Shown here piece by piece: positions 1-7,455 of a stretch of DNA of 64,000 nt. The notes under the pieces are model-generated. The model saw nothing but the letters and a program-made list of their open reading frames with translations. It was not told the origin of the DNA and made no database searches. The stretch is from NCBI GenBank assembly GCA_038883475.1, contig JAVZMA010000005.1, positions 1 to 64,000 on the forward strand, given 5' to 3'. Position 1 is the first letter of the stretch. The number at the start of each line of letters is the position of its first letter. The position numbers were made by a program, and so were the translations under genes. The DNA is from JAVZLH01 sp038883475 (GTDB lineage: Archaea; Thermoproteota; Bathyarchaeia; Bathyarchaeales; Bathycorpusculaceae).

Positions 1-60
1 TCTCTTAAACTCCATTTTTCTCAACATTTAATGTCTAAAAAACCAATCAATACGGGACCT

Positions 61-182
61 ACCCCTCTAGATTTTTGCAGGTGCTCTGGATTGACGAACA
101 CCAGATTCCTCATTACTGTAGGTGCAGTTTGAAAGTCAATTTTAGCTAGTTGGAAAATGCTAAATTGGATACCCCCTCTAGG
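61..182. repeat. Two copies of an ACCCCTCTAG motif
   Basis: ACCCCTCTAG lies at 61-70 and CCCCTCTAGG at 173-182. Both are followed by a T-rich run (ATTTTTGC, TTTTCT). The second copy shares about 20 of 28 positions with a third copy near 15838-15870, including an AAATTG upstream. The function is unknown; it could be a dispersed repeat remnant or a recognition site. Confidence 0.35.
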
Positions 183-269
183 TTTTCTACCAAGAATAGA
201 ATAGCACAAAGTAACAACGATGCCAACGCATTAAGTGGTGGATGGGGCGTATTTGAATCATGCAAAATG

Positions 270-280
270 CTTAATAATTT
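270..280 (+). promoter_or_regulatory. TATA box of tRNA-Ala(GGC)
   Basis: CTTAATAATTT lies about 25-35 bases before the first base of the tRNA, the normal spacing for an archaeal TBP site. Confidence 0.5.
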
Positions 281-303
281 TCTGATTGTGCTTATTCTGT
301 CGA

Positions 304-378
304 GGGCCGGTAGATCAGTTTGGTATGATCGCCACGTTGGCATCGTGGAGGTCGCGGGTTCGAATCCCGCCCGGTCCA
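304..378 (+). tRNA. tRNA-Ala (anticodon GGC)
   Basis: A full 75-base cloverleaf can be folded: acceptor GGGCCGG/CCGGTCC, D-arm GATC/GATC, anticodon stem CCACG/CGTGG around loop TTGGCAT, and T-arm GCGGG-TTCGAAT-CCCGC. Anticodon GGC together with the G3:U70 wobble pair in the acceptor identifies it as alanine. The discriminator is A and CCA is not encoded. No intron is seen. Confidence 0.95.
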
Positions 379-588
379 TTAAGAAGGGAAAATCCTCTCC
401 GGACCATCAGCAACTCAAGGATTTTGTATGAAAAACTCGGGTTTGCGCATATGTATCTATCACTCTCCATAGTGGTTTTAATTTTTAATAAGTATGGTTA
501 TGTCTTCCTATGGATATGTTTTGAGGATTCGCTACCTTTATTTATAAAGAAAGGCATTGAATACCTTGAACAAAAAGGGAGAGAAGCC

Positions 589-1146
589 ATGTCAAAGAAG
601 CCTCCGTCCAAGGATGAAGCCTTAGAAGCTTTAGACTTCATAGTCAGCGTCTTGAAAGAGCATGAGAAGGACTTGGACCGATTAATAAATGAGTTGGGCA
701 ACATAACTGAAAGGCTTGGAGATGCTGGCGAAATAAGCGGGAAAGTGGAGAAAGTTGAGGAAAGGCTGACCACACTGCAGAATGAGATAACAAACCTAAT
801 ATCGTATTTGTCGACTTCTCGCGAAACTCCGGCGGTGCAAGTGCAGCCGCAAGCGCAGCAACCACAACCATTGTTGGTGGAGAAAACAGAAGTTAGGGGT
901 CCACCAGTTATTTTGCGTTGCAAACAGTGGGAGGACTTTCAGACACTGGCTTATCAGCCTCAGACACTTTCCTTCCTCTACAAAGAGGCTGAAAAATCTT
1001 TTCAGGTTGATGCCTTAAAAGGAAATCAGATTATAACGTATAGTGGCGAGCTTCCGAAGCCCGCAGCCCTTCTGAAAACTTGGCTTTCAAAACAGTTGGA
1101 GATTCCGGAAAAGAGGATTCTTGAGGGTATATTGGCTATAGGTTGA
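589..1146 (+). CDS. Hypothetical protein with N-terminal coiled coil
   Basis: This 185-residue protein belongs to no family I recognise. Residues about 8-80 are charged and heptad-like (many Leu, Glu and Lys) and should form a coiled coil. Residues about 85-105 are a Gln/Pro-rich linker. The C-terminal 80 residues look like a small globular domain (about two aromatic segments, then a helical end with KTWLSKQLEIPEK). I start it at the ATG preceded by GGGAGAG; the longer open frame upstream runs through the tRNA and is not believable. It is a single gene between the tRNA and two tiny ORFs, with no signal peptide or membrane segment. Confidence 0.75.
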   Translation: MSKKPPSKDEALEALDFIVSVLKEHEKDLDRLINELGNITERLGDAGEISGKVEKVEERLTTLQNEITNLISYLSTSRETPAVQVQPQAQQPQPLLVEKTEVRGPPVILRCKQWEDFQTLAYQPQTLSFLYKEAEKSFQVDALKGNQIITYSGELPKPAALLKTWLSKQLEIPEKRILEGILAIG

Positions 1147-1219
1147 CGGGCGCGCCTGCGTTTGTACGTTCTTTTTATTCAGTAATGTTTTTATAGCTGC
1201 TTGTGTATTAAGTCTTACG

Positions 1220-1375
1220 ATGCAGTATGGAGGGCTAAGGTTGAAGGCAAACCACAGTGGCCAAGAATCGGTTTTTCCGTTTTCGAAGCCTTCTCCTTTC
1301 TCCTCGATGACGGAATGGCTGTGTGGTTGCCAAAAAACGATGAAAGCCCTCATCATAATTAGGTACTTAGGATGA
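1220..1375 (+). CDS. Possible 51-residue leaderless ORF
   Basis: A short open frame starting MQYGGLRLKANH and ending IIIRYLG. A TATA-like TTTTTATAG at 1188-1195 sits about 27 bases before the ATG, which would make a leaderless message. Composition is not clearly protein-like and it contains a CGC motif. It may be spurious, or the same promoter may serve the next small ORF, which begins 7 bases after the stop. Confidence 0.2.
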   Translation: MQYGGLRLKANHSGQESVFPFSKPSPFSSMTEWLCGCQKTMKALIIIRYLG

Positions 1376-1381
1376 AACGTT

Positions 1382-1528
1382 ATGGACGGCTCCGAGCGTT
1401 TTCTGCTGAAAATCCGAGAAGAGTTCGCGAATTTTGAAAGAACCATGGAGGAGCTCTACTTTCTAAAACGCGTAGCCCAAGACCTGAAGAACTTTAGGGA
1501 AATGCTGAAAATCAAAAAATACGATTAA
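1382..1528 (+). CDS. Small charged helical protein, 48 residues
   Basis: This frame encodes MDGSERFLLKIREEF and so on to MLKIKKYD. It is a highly charged, helix-favouring peptide with no Cys, Pro or Trp, which is unlike random translation. It lies 61 bases before cysS. No clear ribosome site is visible, so it may share the promoter near 1188 or be leadered by the preceding tiny ORF. I do not recognise the family; a small coiled-coil partner protein is the simplest reading. Confidence 0.45.
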   Translation: MDGSERFLLKIREEFANFERTMEELYFLKRVAQDLKNFREMLKIKKYD

Positions 1529-1547
1529 ACTTTGAAGTTCTGGTAAA

Positions 1548-1560
1548 ACCCTTAAATATT
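1548..1560 (+). promoter_or_regulatory. cysS promoter (BRE plus TATA)
   Basis: An A-rich BRE-like AAAACC is followed by CTTAAATATT at 1551-1560, about 35 bases before the cysS ATG. This predicts a leader of roughly 5-12 bases. Confidence 0.6.
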
Positions 1561-1589
1561 CTCCACAGCATCTTTTAGTCGAAAGTTCC

Positions 1590-3017
1590 ATGAAAAACCG
1601 AAAAGAAGACAGCATATACTTCTTCAACACTTTGACGCGGAAAAAGGAAAAGTTTGTACCTCTTGAAAAGGGCAAAGTCAAAATGTACACGTGCGGCCCA
1701 ACGGTTTATGATTTCGCGCACATTGGAAACTTTAGAGCTTTCATTTTTGAAGACTTGCTTAGAAGGTGGCTTGAATACCGCGGCTACAAGGTAACCCAAG
1801 TTATGAACTTAACAGACGTCGACGACAAAACAATAAAGGCTTCCAGAAAACTTGGGATACCCCTAAAAGAGCATACAGCCCGCTACATTAAAGCCTTCTT
1901 TGAAGACATAGCCGCGCTAAACATCGAAAAGGCAGAATATTATCCAAGGGCCACAGAACACATTCCAGAAATGGTGGAATTAATAAAGAAACTAATGGAG
2001 AAGGGCTACGCCTACAAAAGCGAAGATGGCTCAGTATATTATGACATTTCCAAATTCAAAGACTACGGCAAACTCTCCAAATTTAAAGTTGAAGAACTTA
2101 AGCCAGGTGCAAGAGTAAAAGTGCAAGAATACGCAAAAGAAGAAGCATGCGACTTTGTCCTCTGGAAAGCATGGGACGAGGAGGACGGCGATGTCTTCTG
2201 GGAAACAGAAATAGGAAAGGGAAGACCCGGATGGCACATTGAATGTTCAACGATGGCTATGAAGTACCTCGGCGAAACCTTAGACATCCACAGCGGAGGC
2301 GTGGACCTAATTTTTCCCCATCATGAAAACGAGATTGCACAGAGCGAGGCGGCAACGGGCAAAAAGTTCGTCAATTACTGGCTTCATAACGAACATCTGC
2401 TTGTTGAAGGCAAAAGGATGGCAAAACGGTTCGGCAACTTCTATACGCTGAGAGATTTGATTAAGATGGGTCATGACCCAATAGCCGTTCGATACCTTCT
2501 TATGTCAACCCATTATCGTCAGCAACTAAACTTCACCTTCGAGGGATTAGAAGCTGCGAAAAACGCAGTAGAACGTCTAAGAAACTTTGTTCAAAGGCTT
2601 TTGGATGCGGATGGGAAAGGCTGCGGAGAAAAAATAACGCAATTAATGAACCGCGTGCACGGTGATTTCTGCAAAGCCATGGACGACGACCTAAACATAA
2701 GCGTGGCTTTAGCTGAGCTTTTCGAGTTTGTTAGAGAAGTGAACAACATTTTGGACAACGACATGCTTAGCAAAGAAGAAGCAGAAGAAGTCTATAACCT
2801 TATGATGGGCTTTGACAAAGTTCTCGGAGTCATTGGCGAAGTTAAGAGAGAGGAAAAACTGCCAAAAGAAGCTGAAGAACTAATAAGAAAAAGGGAGGAA
2901 GCCAGAAAAGCCAAAGACTGGGAGACAGCCGACAAAATAAGGGAACAACTCAAAGCCATGGGCATAATAATCGAAGACACTCCGAAAGGTGTAAAATGGA
3001 AAATTGTGAAACGTTAA
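1590..3017 (+). CDS. cysS: Cysteinyl-tRNA synthetase
   Basis: A 475-residue class I synthetase that charges tRNA-Cys in the cytoplasm. The N-terminus has the CysRS signature MYTCGPTVYD and the HIGH-type motif AHIGN. The zinc ligands are visible: the Cys in YTCGP, the Cys in GWHIECSTMAMKYLG, and His/Glu in PHHENE. The C-terminal region ends in the helical RKAKDWETADKIREQL segment usual for the family. The odd feature is the second signature, KRMAKRFGNF at the position of KMSKSLGNF: the loop keeps the central Lys but both serines are replaced. Length is normal. It has its own promoter and appears monocistronic. Confidence 0.97.
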   Translation: MKNRKEDSIYFFNTLTRKKEKFVPLEKGKVKMYTCGPTVYDFAHIGNFRAFIFEDLLRRWLEYRGYKVTQVMNLTDVDDKTIKASRKLGIPLKEHTARYIKAFFEDIAALNIEKAEYYPRATEHIPEMVELIKKLMEKGYAYKSEDGSVYYDISKFKDYGKLSKFKVEELKPGARVKVQEYAKEEACDFVLWKAWDEEDGDVFWETEIGKGRPGWHIECSTMAMKYLGETLDIHSGGVDLIFPHHENEIAQSEAATGKKFVNYWLHNEHLLVEGKRMAKRFGNFYTLRDLIKMGHDPIAVRYLLMSTHYRQQLNFTFEGLEAAKNAVERLRNFVQRLLDADGKGCGEKITQLMNRVHGDFCKAMDDDLNISVALAELFEFVREVNNILDNDMLSKEEAEEVYNLMMGFDKVLGVIGEVKREEKLPKEAEELIRKREEARKAKDWETADKIREQLKAMGIIIEDTPKGVKWKIVKR

Positions 3018-3102
3018 GTAAAACCAAGCTCAAACCACAATTATTTTTAAGCAACAGTCAAATAGTGGATTTATTCAGTAATGATGGCTAAAGGTGTAGG
3101 TT

Positions 3103-4770
3103 ATGCCTTCCAACCTTAGAAGCAGAAAAGTGTATGGAGGCGTAGAAGGCTACAGTCGAAGAAGCATAATAAAAGCATGCGGCTTCACCGACGAAGAACT
3201 TGACCGCCCCCTAGTGGCTGTCGTCAACAGTTGGACAAACATCGTGCCAGGACACGTTAACCTTGACAAGGTAGCCGAAGCCGTCGAGGCTGGAGTAAGA
3301 ATGGCTGGTGGGACGCCCTTCCAATTCCACACAATCGCAGTATGCGACGGAGTAGCCATGGGACATGAGGGAATGCGGTACTCCCTCCCAAGCAGAGACC
3401 TAATCGCAGCTTCAATAGAAATAATGGTTGAAGCCCACAAGTTCGACGGCATGGTCTTAATAGGCTCATGCGACAAAATAGTGCCCGGAATGATGATGGC
3501 GGCAGCCCGCCTAAACATCCCAACAATATTTATCAACGGCGGACCCATGCTTCCCGGATTTTATGAAGGACAGAAACTGACGGTTTCAAAAGGTTTGGAA
3601 ATGATGTTTGGCACCATGATGCTGGGCTTACCAGAAGAGATGACTAAAGAAGTTTCAAACTACGTGTGCCCTGGAGCGGGTTCCTGTCAGGGCATGTACA
3701 CTGCAAACACTATGGGGTGCCTATGCGAAGCGCTTGGAATGTCCCTTCCAGGCTCAGCCACCGTCCCAGCTGTTAACGCGCAAAGGTTAAGGTTAGCCAA
3801 ATATTCTGGAATGCAGATAATGAAGCTCATAGAAAAGGACATAAAAACCCGCGACATCATGGTTTACGAAGCTTTCGAAAACGCCATCAGAGTTGACATG
3901 GCTCTTGGCGGTTCAACAAACACTGTTTTACATCTTCCAGCAATAGCCTCACAGCTGGGAATAGAACTTCCCCTTGAATTGTTTGATGAGTTAGGCAGGA
4001 AAACACCCCATTTATGCGACATGGACCCAGCTGGACCATACACTGTAAAGGATTTAGATGAAGCTGGAGGAATACCAGCAGTACTTAAAGAGCTGGGAGA
4101 AAGCATAAATCAAGACGTATTAACTGTTACCGGAAAAACTCTCGGAGAAAACATAAAAGATGCTAAGGTGCTGAACAGGGAAGTTATTAAGCCGAAGGAT
4201 AACCCTGTCCACAAAGAAGGCGGAATTGCAGTTTTAAAAGGAACATTAGCGCCGGAAGGCGCAGTGGTTAAACAGTCAGCTGTAAACCCGAAAATGCTGA
4301 AGTTCGAGGGGCCGGCAAGACCCTTCGATTCGGAGGAAGAAGCATTAAAGGCAATAATGGATCGAAAAATAAACTCAGGCGAAGTCATCGTAATAAGATA
4401 CGAAGGTCCTAAGGGAGGTCCAGGCATGAGGGAGATGCTTTGGCCAACAGCAGCCCTTATAGGAACTGGGCTCGGTGACGAGGTTGCGTTGATTACGGAT
4501 GGAAGGTTTTCTGGTGCTACGAGGGGGCCATGTATAGGGCATGTTAGTCCAGAAGCTATGAGCGGCGGACCCATAGCCTTGGTTAGAGACGGCGATGTGG
4601 TTTCCATAGATATACCGAATAGGAGACTCGATTTGAAGGTTTCAGCGGAAGAGTTGCGGGATAGGTTAAGGCGGTGGAAGCCTCCGAAGCCGAAGGCTGA
4701 GAAGGGGATACTTGCTGTCTATTCAAGGATGGTTGGGTCAACAAGCAAGGGTGCGGTTTTCCTGTCCTAG
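3103..4770 (+). CDS. ilvD: Dihydroxy-acid dehydratase
   Basis: This 555-residue enzyme dehydrates 2,3-dihydroxy-isovalerate (and its homologue) to the 2-oxo acids for valine, isoleucine and leucine, and so makes 2-oxoisovalerate for the CoA cluster at 28-34 kb. Fe-S ligands are seen in GSCDKI and in PGAGSCQGMYTANTMGC; the C-terminal RFSGATRGPCIGHVSPEA and GPIALVRDGD signatures are intact. The ATG follows AAGGTGTAGGTT. A T-rich TATA-like run at 3041-3050 is the likely promoter. No other branched-chain gene adjoins it. Length matches the family. Confidence 0.97.
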   Translation: MPSNLRSRKVYGGVEGYSRRSIIKACGFTDEELDRPLVAVVNSWTNIVPGHVNLDKVAEAVEAGVRMAGGTPFQFHTIAVCDGVAMGHEGMRYSLPSRDLIAASIEIMVEAHKFDGMVLIGSCDKIVPGMMMAAARLNIPTIFINGGPMLPGFYEGQKLTVSKGLEMMFGTMMLGLPEEMTKEVSNYVCPGAGSCQGMYTANTMGCLCEALGMSLPGSATVPAVNAQRLRLAKYSGMQIMKLIEKDIKTRDIMVYEAFENAIRVDMALGGSTNTVLHLPAIASQLGIELPLELFDELGRKTPHLCDMDPAGPYTVKDLDEAGGIPAVLKELGESINQDVLTVTGKTLGENIKDAKVLNREVIKPKDNPVHKEGGIAVLKGTLAPEGAVVKQSAVNPKMLKFEGPARPFDSEEEALKAIMDRKINSGEVIVIRYEGPKGGPGMREMLWPTAALIGTGLGDEVALITDGRFSGATRGPCIGHVSPEAMSGGPIALVRDGDVVSIDIPNRRLDLKVSAEELRDRLRRWKPPKPKAEKGILAVYSRMVGSTSKGAVFLS

Positions 4771-4779
4771 TAAATTCCT

Positions 4780-5559
4780 TTAACGTTCAAAATTCCATTC
4801 GCGAGTTGCATATTTCCCCTTACAAAGTTTTTCGGCGAGTTCCCGTTCATAAGGCGTTAATTCGCCATCCACAAGTTCTATGTTTAGGGCTTTTTGAAAT
4901 CCTTCCGCCAAAGCTTGAGAAACCTCTTTCACCGAAACATTTCTTCCAAGTTCATCCCTTATTGAAGTAATCTTATCTTTTGCAATGCACACTATTTCCA
5001 TACACGTTTTAGCCCATGGAACCTTTAGGAAAGTGAACATCTTCTCTAAATCAACATCTAAGAGAACCGTGCCATGCTGTAAGAAGCAACTGCCTTTATG
5101 AGACTGGGCGCTTCCAGAAATTTTCTTGCCTTTCACAGTCATGTTTGGACAATTTTTTGCATCACCCTTATTAAAGTCTGCTTTTATTCCCAAAATTTTT
5201 AATGCTTCAGCTAATCCGCCATAAATTTTCGCGTAAACTTCTCCTATATCCTTCACTTCCAAATCATTTTTGCTTGCAACCACACTGTAGGTGACTTCGC
5301 CTTCCGAGTCATGGTAAACAGCACCACCGCCAGTTATACGCCTTACAACATCAACTCCATAAGCCTTACAGTTTTCCAGTTGAACCTCATTTTCGATTTT
5401 CTGAAATCTTCCAATGGAGACAGCAGAGGGCTTCCAACAGAAAAGCCTCAAAGTGTTCGGGGCGAGTTTTTGAATGTGTGCAGTCAATATTGCTTCGTCT
5501 ACAGCCATATTCATGAAGGCGTTGTCTGTTTTGATGTTGAGCAAACGCCAGTTCTTCAT
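4780..5559 (-). CDS. Lipoate/octanoate-protein ligase family (LplA-like)
   Basis: A 259-residue biotin/lipoate A/B ligase-fold protein that should activate lipoate or octanoate with ATP and attach it to E2 or GcvH lysines. Visible motifs are RRITGGGAVYHDSEGE, the lysine loop KGKKISGSAQ and QHGTVLLDVD. It lacks the bacterial LplA C-terminal accessory domain unless the short end (residues 230-259) is a remnant. I chose the ATG at 5559: a TATA box at 5596-5606 puts the transcript start near 5575, downstream of the longer frame's start. The two radical SAM genes near 24 kb could be its lipoyl-forming partners. No accessory LplB gene is seen beside it. Confidence 0.85.
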   Translation of the reverse strand: MKNWRLLNIKTDNAFMNMAVDEAILTAHIQKLAPNTLRLFCWKPSAVSIGRFQKIENEVQLENCKAYGVDVVRRITGGGAVYHDSEGEVTYSVVASKNDLEVKDIGEVYAKIYGGLAEALKILGIKADFNKGDAKNCPNMTVKGKKISGSAQSHKGSCFLQHGTVLLDVDLEKMFTFLKVPWAKTCMEIVCIAKDKITSIRDELGRNVSVKEVSQALAEGFQKALNIELVDGELTPYERELAEKLCKGKYATREWNFER

Positions 5560-5593
5560 TGTGGGGCAACCGTTAAAATGGAAAATCGGCTCA

Positions 5594-5606
5594 TGCTTAA
5601 ATATGT
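5594..5606. promoter_or_regulatory. Bidirectional TATA-like element
   Basis: GCTTAAATATGTG reads as a TATA box on both strands. On the minus strand it is about 40 bases before the lplA-like ATG at 5559; on the plus strand it is about 32 bases before the GTG at 5632. Confidence 0.45.
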
Positions 5607-5631
5607 GACGCAACTAGCCTATTTAATAGGT

Positions 5632-5907
5632 GTGAGCTTGGACTGGTTTCCGCCTTACTTCGAAACTATGTTCTGGGCAGTTTTTGTACTATCATTGATA
5701 TTCTTTGTAGGTTTCTTTGCCATCCTAATATTGAGAATTATGAAAGCACGTGGAGAAATTGAAGGGCAGGCTTCATATGGGAATCCTCCAGTAGTTAAAG
5801 AGAAAGAAATAATACGTGAAATAGTGAAAATTAGATGCCCATACTGCGGGAACCTTTACGACGAAAAACTTGATAAATGTCCCCACTGCGGCGGCAAAAA
5901 ACCATAA
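5632..5907 (+). CDS. Small membrane protein with C-terminal zinc ribbon
   Basis: An approximately 91-residue protein. One transmembrane helix (FWAVFVLSLIFFVGFFAIL) is followed by a charged linker and a cytoplasmic zinc ribbon with CPYCGNLYDEKLDKCPHCGG (two CPxCG knuckles). The open frame extends further upstream, with ATGs at 5578 and 5593, but the TATA element at 5594-5606 argues for the GTG at 5632 or the TTG at 5638 after GGTGTGAG. It is transcribed away from the lplA-like gene. Its function is unknown; single-TM zinc-ribbon proteins like this are common in archaea. Confidence 0.65.
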   Translation: MSLDWFPPYFETMFWAVFVLSLIFFVGFFAILILRIMKARGEIEGQASYGNPPVVKEKEIIREIVKIRCPYCGNLYDEKLDKCPHCGGKKP

Positions 5908-5916
5908 GGGTATGTT

Positions 5917-6255
5917 TTACAAGCTTTTGTCTAAATTAACCTTTTTCCACGTTCTAAGAAGAAATGTGAGAGTGACCACTATTAAACCCGTAGCGAAAAT
6001 AAAGAATCCGATTATGCTGATTAAAACGCCAACCCAGTAAACTGCCGTTACTTCCAAGTTTAGAGGTTCAGAACCGTCCAACCAATTATAATCGCTTAAC
6101 CAACTATAATATTGGAAGAAGGACCATTCGTGGTCTCCAGAATTGCAAATCATTCCCACACTGGTTATAGCTGGTCCAACAACTATCCATAGCAAAATAC
6201 CGATGATAACTGCAATTATGCTTCCATTTTGCAGTTTCTTCAGTTTACTTTTCAA
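5917..6255 (-). CDS. Hypothetical two-TM membrane protein
   Basis: A 112-residue protein with a basic N-terminus (KSKLKKL), a transmembrane segment at about 13-34, an aromatic-rich extracytoplasmic loop of about 40 residues (SFFQYYSWLSDYNWLDG), a second segment at about 72-97 and a basic tail. It starts with TTG after GATAGGTAG. I recognise no family. It converges with the zinc-ribbon gene, their stops being 9 bases apart, and is divergent from rps12. Confidence 0.65.
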   Translation of the reverse strand: MKSKLKKLQNGSIIAVIIGILLWIVVGPAITSVGMICNSGDHEWSFFQYYSWLSDYNWLDGSEPLNLEVTAVYWVGVLISIIGFFIFATGLIVVTLTFLLRTWKKVNLDKSL

Positions 6256-6370
6256 TTCTACCTATCTCTGTTTTAATATTGTTTACATGAAACTTAAGTT
6301 TTTGCTTTCTCTGTAGCATGTGAACGAGTGGAATGTTAAAGTGATAAAAATGTATGGTTATCATGTTACA

Positions 6371-6380
6371 GTTTAAATAT
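6371..6380 (+). promoter_or_regulatory. rps12 promoter TATA box
   Basis: GTTTAAATAT is about 45 bases before the rps12 start, giving an expected leader of about 20 bases that contains GAGGCT just before the ATG. The rest of 6256-6370 shows nothing notable. Confidence 0.55.
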
Positions 6381-6421
6381 TAGAATTGTGATTAGACGTT
6401 AGCAAGAGGAAAATCGAGGCT

Positions 6422-6862
6422 ATGGGTTCAAAATCTCCAAGAGGCGAATTCGCCGCAAGAAAACTAGTTGAAAAACGGAAAAAATTCCGTTGGAGTAGCA
6501 TGTACTATAAACGCCGAATGCTAATGCTTGATGTGAAGGCTGACCCCCTTGAAGGCGCACCCATGGCAAGAGGCATAGTCCTCGAAAAGGTCGGCGTGGA
6601 AAGCAAGCAGCCCAACAGCGCCATACGCAAATGCGTACGCACGCAACTAATCAAAAATGGGCGTGTCATCACAGCCTTCCTTCCAGGCGACGGCGCCCTC
6701 AACGTTGTTGATGAACATGACGAGGTTATAGTTGAAGGCATAGGTGGTTCACGAGGCAGAAGCATGGGAGACATCCCTGGAGTGCGGTGGAAAGTTATAA
6801 TGGTGAACGGCGTATCATTAAATGAACTGGTTTATGGAAGAAAACAGAAGCCGGCACGGTGA
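6422..6862 (+). CDS. rps12: 30S ribosomal protein uS12
   Basis: This 146-residue protein is the archaeal form of S12, part of the decoding centre. The conserved block KQPNSAIRKCVRTQLIKNG and the following FLPGDGALN are present, as is the archaeal extended N-terminus beginning MGSKSPRGEFAARKL. It has its own promoter and overlaps the start region of rps7, so the two should be co-transcribed and translationally coupled. Confidence 0.97.
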   Translation: MGSKSPRGEFAARKLVEKRKKFRWSSMYYKRRMLMLDVKADPLEGAPMARGIVLEKVGVESKQPNSAIRKCVRTQLIKNGRVITAFLPGDGALNVVDEHDEVIVEGIGGSRGRSMGDIPGVRWKVIMVNGVSLNELVYGRKQKPAR

Positions 6863-6867
6863 GAGTT

Positions 6868-7452
6868 TTGAGCCAAAAACAAGAGGAGAAGGAGATAAAG
6901 CTTTTTGGAAAATGGGGCTTCAAGGATGTTCAAGTAAAAGACTTAGGATTGCAGAGATACTTGTCCCTAAAGCCGGTTGTAGTTCCTCACAGCATGGGGC
7001 GGCATGAGCATAAGCGCTTTGGTAAAGCAAGCGTCAACATTGTTGAAAGGCTCATAAATAACCTTATGAGACCAGGAAAGAACGCTGGCAAAAAAGCCAA
7101 AGCCATAAACATAGTTAAACACGCCTTTGAAATAATTAATTTGCGAACCGGCAGAAACCCCGTGGAAGTGCTTGTTAGGGCTGTGGAGAATTCTGCGCCA
7201 TGCGAGGATACAACGAGGATAAGCTACGGCGGAATAGTCTACCACTTGTCCGTGGATGTCGCTCCCCAGAGGAGAATTGATTTGGCTTTAAGGCACATCT
7301 GTGAAGGGGCAAGGCAAGCGGCGATGAACAATCCCCGCTCGATAGAAGAATGTCTAGCAGAAGAACTGATTTTGGCAGCGAACCATGACATGAAAAGCTA
7401 TGCGGTCTCGAAACGCCATGAAATAGAGAGGATAGCCCAAGCTTCAAGATAA
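6868..7452 (+). CDS. rps7: 30S ribosomal protein uS7
   Basis: A protein of about 194 residues, head-domain primary binder of 16S rRNA. The blocks VVPHSMGRHEHKRFGK, NLMRPGKNAGKK and RRIDLALRHICEGARQAA are typical of archaeal S7. Two starts are possible: a GTG at 6859 that overlaps the rps12 stop, or the TTG at 6868. I prefer TTG, because GGTGA at 6858-6862 then forms a well-spaced ribosome site. EF-1alpha, usually the next gene in archaeal str operons, follows only after an opposite-strand GTPase. Confidence 0.95.
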   Translation: MSQKQEEKEIKLFGKWGFKDVQVKDLGLQRYLSLKPVVVPHSMGRHEHKRFGKASVNIVERLINNLMRPGKNAGKKAKAINIVKHAFEIINLRTGRNPVEVLVRAVENSAPCEDTTRISYGGIVYHLSVDVAPQRRIDLALRHICEGARQAAMNNPRSIEECLAEELILAANHDMKSYAVSKRHEIERIAQASR

Positions 7453-7455
7453 AAT

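Larger units (their letters stand above)
1..303. other. Gene-free leader region before tRNA-Ala
   Basis: I see no convincing gene here. Short reading frames on both strands have no start signal or recognisable family, and the one crossing the tRNA is a well-known translation artefact. The stretch holds two copies of a decamer-like motif, ACCCCTCTAG at 61-70 and CCCCTCTAGG at 173-182, which recurs at 15848, and the tRNA promoter near 270. Confidence 0.5.

Noticed and set aside
146..379. Minus-strand ORF starting MDRAGFEPATST across the tRNA-Ala gene
   Set aside because: It is the known artefact of translating tRNA antisense; the tRNA cloverleaf with G3:U70 explains the sequence.
286..588. N-terminal extension of the coiled-coil gene
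   Set aside because: It would run through the tRNA-Ala; the ATG at 589 has a good ribosome site and a protein-like start.
5311..5631. Upstream part of the zinc-ribbon membrane protein frame
   Set aside because: It overlaps the lplA-like gene and lies before the promoter TATA element, so it is unlikely to be translated.
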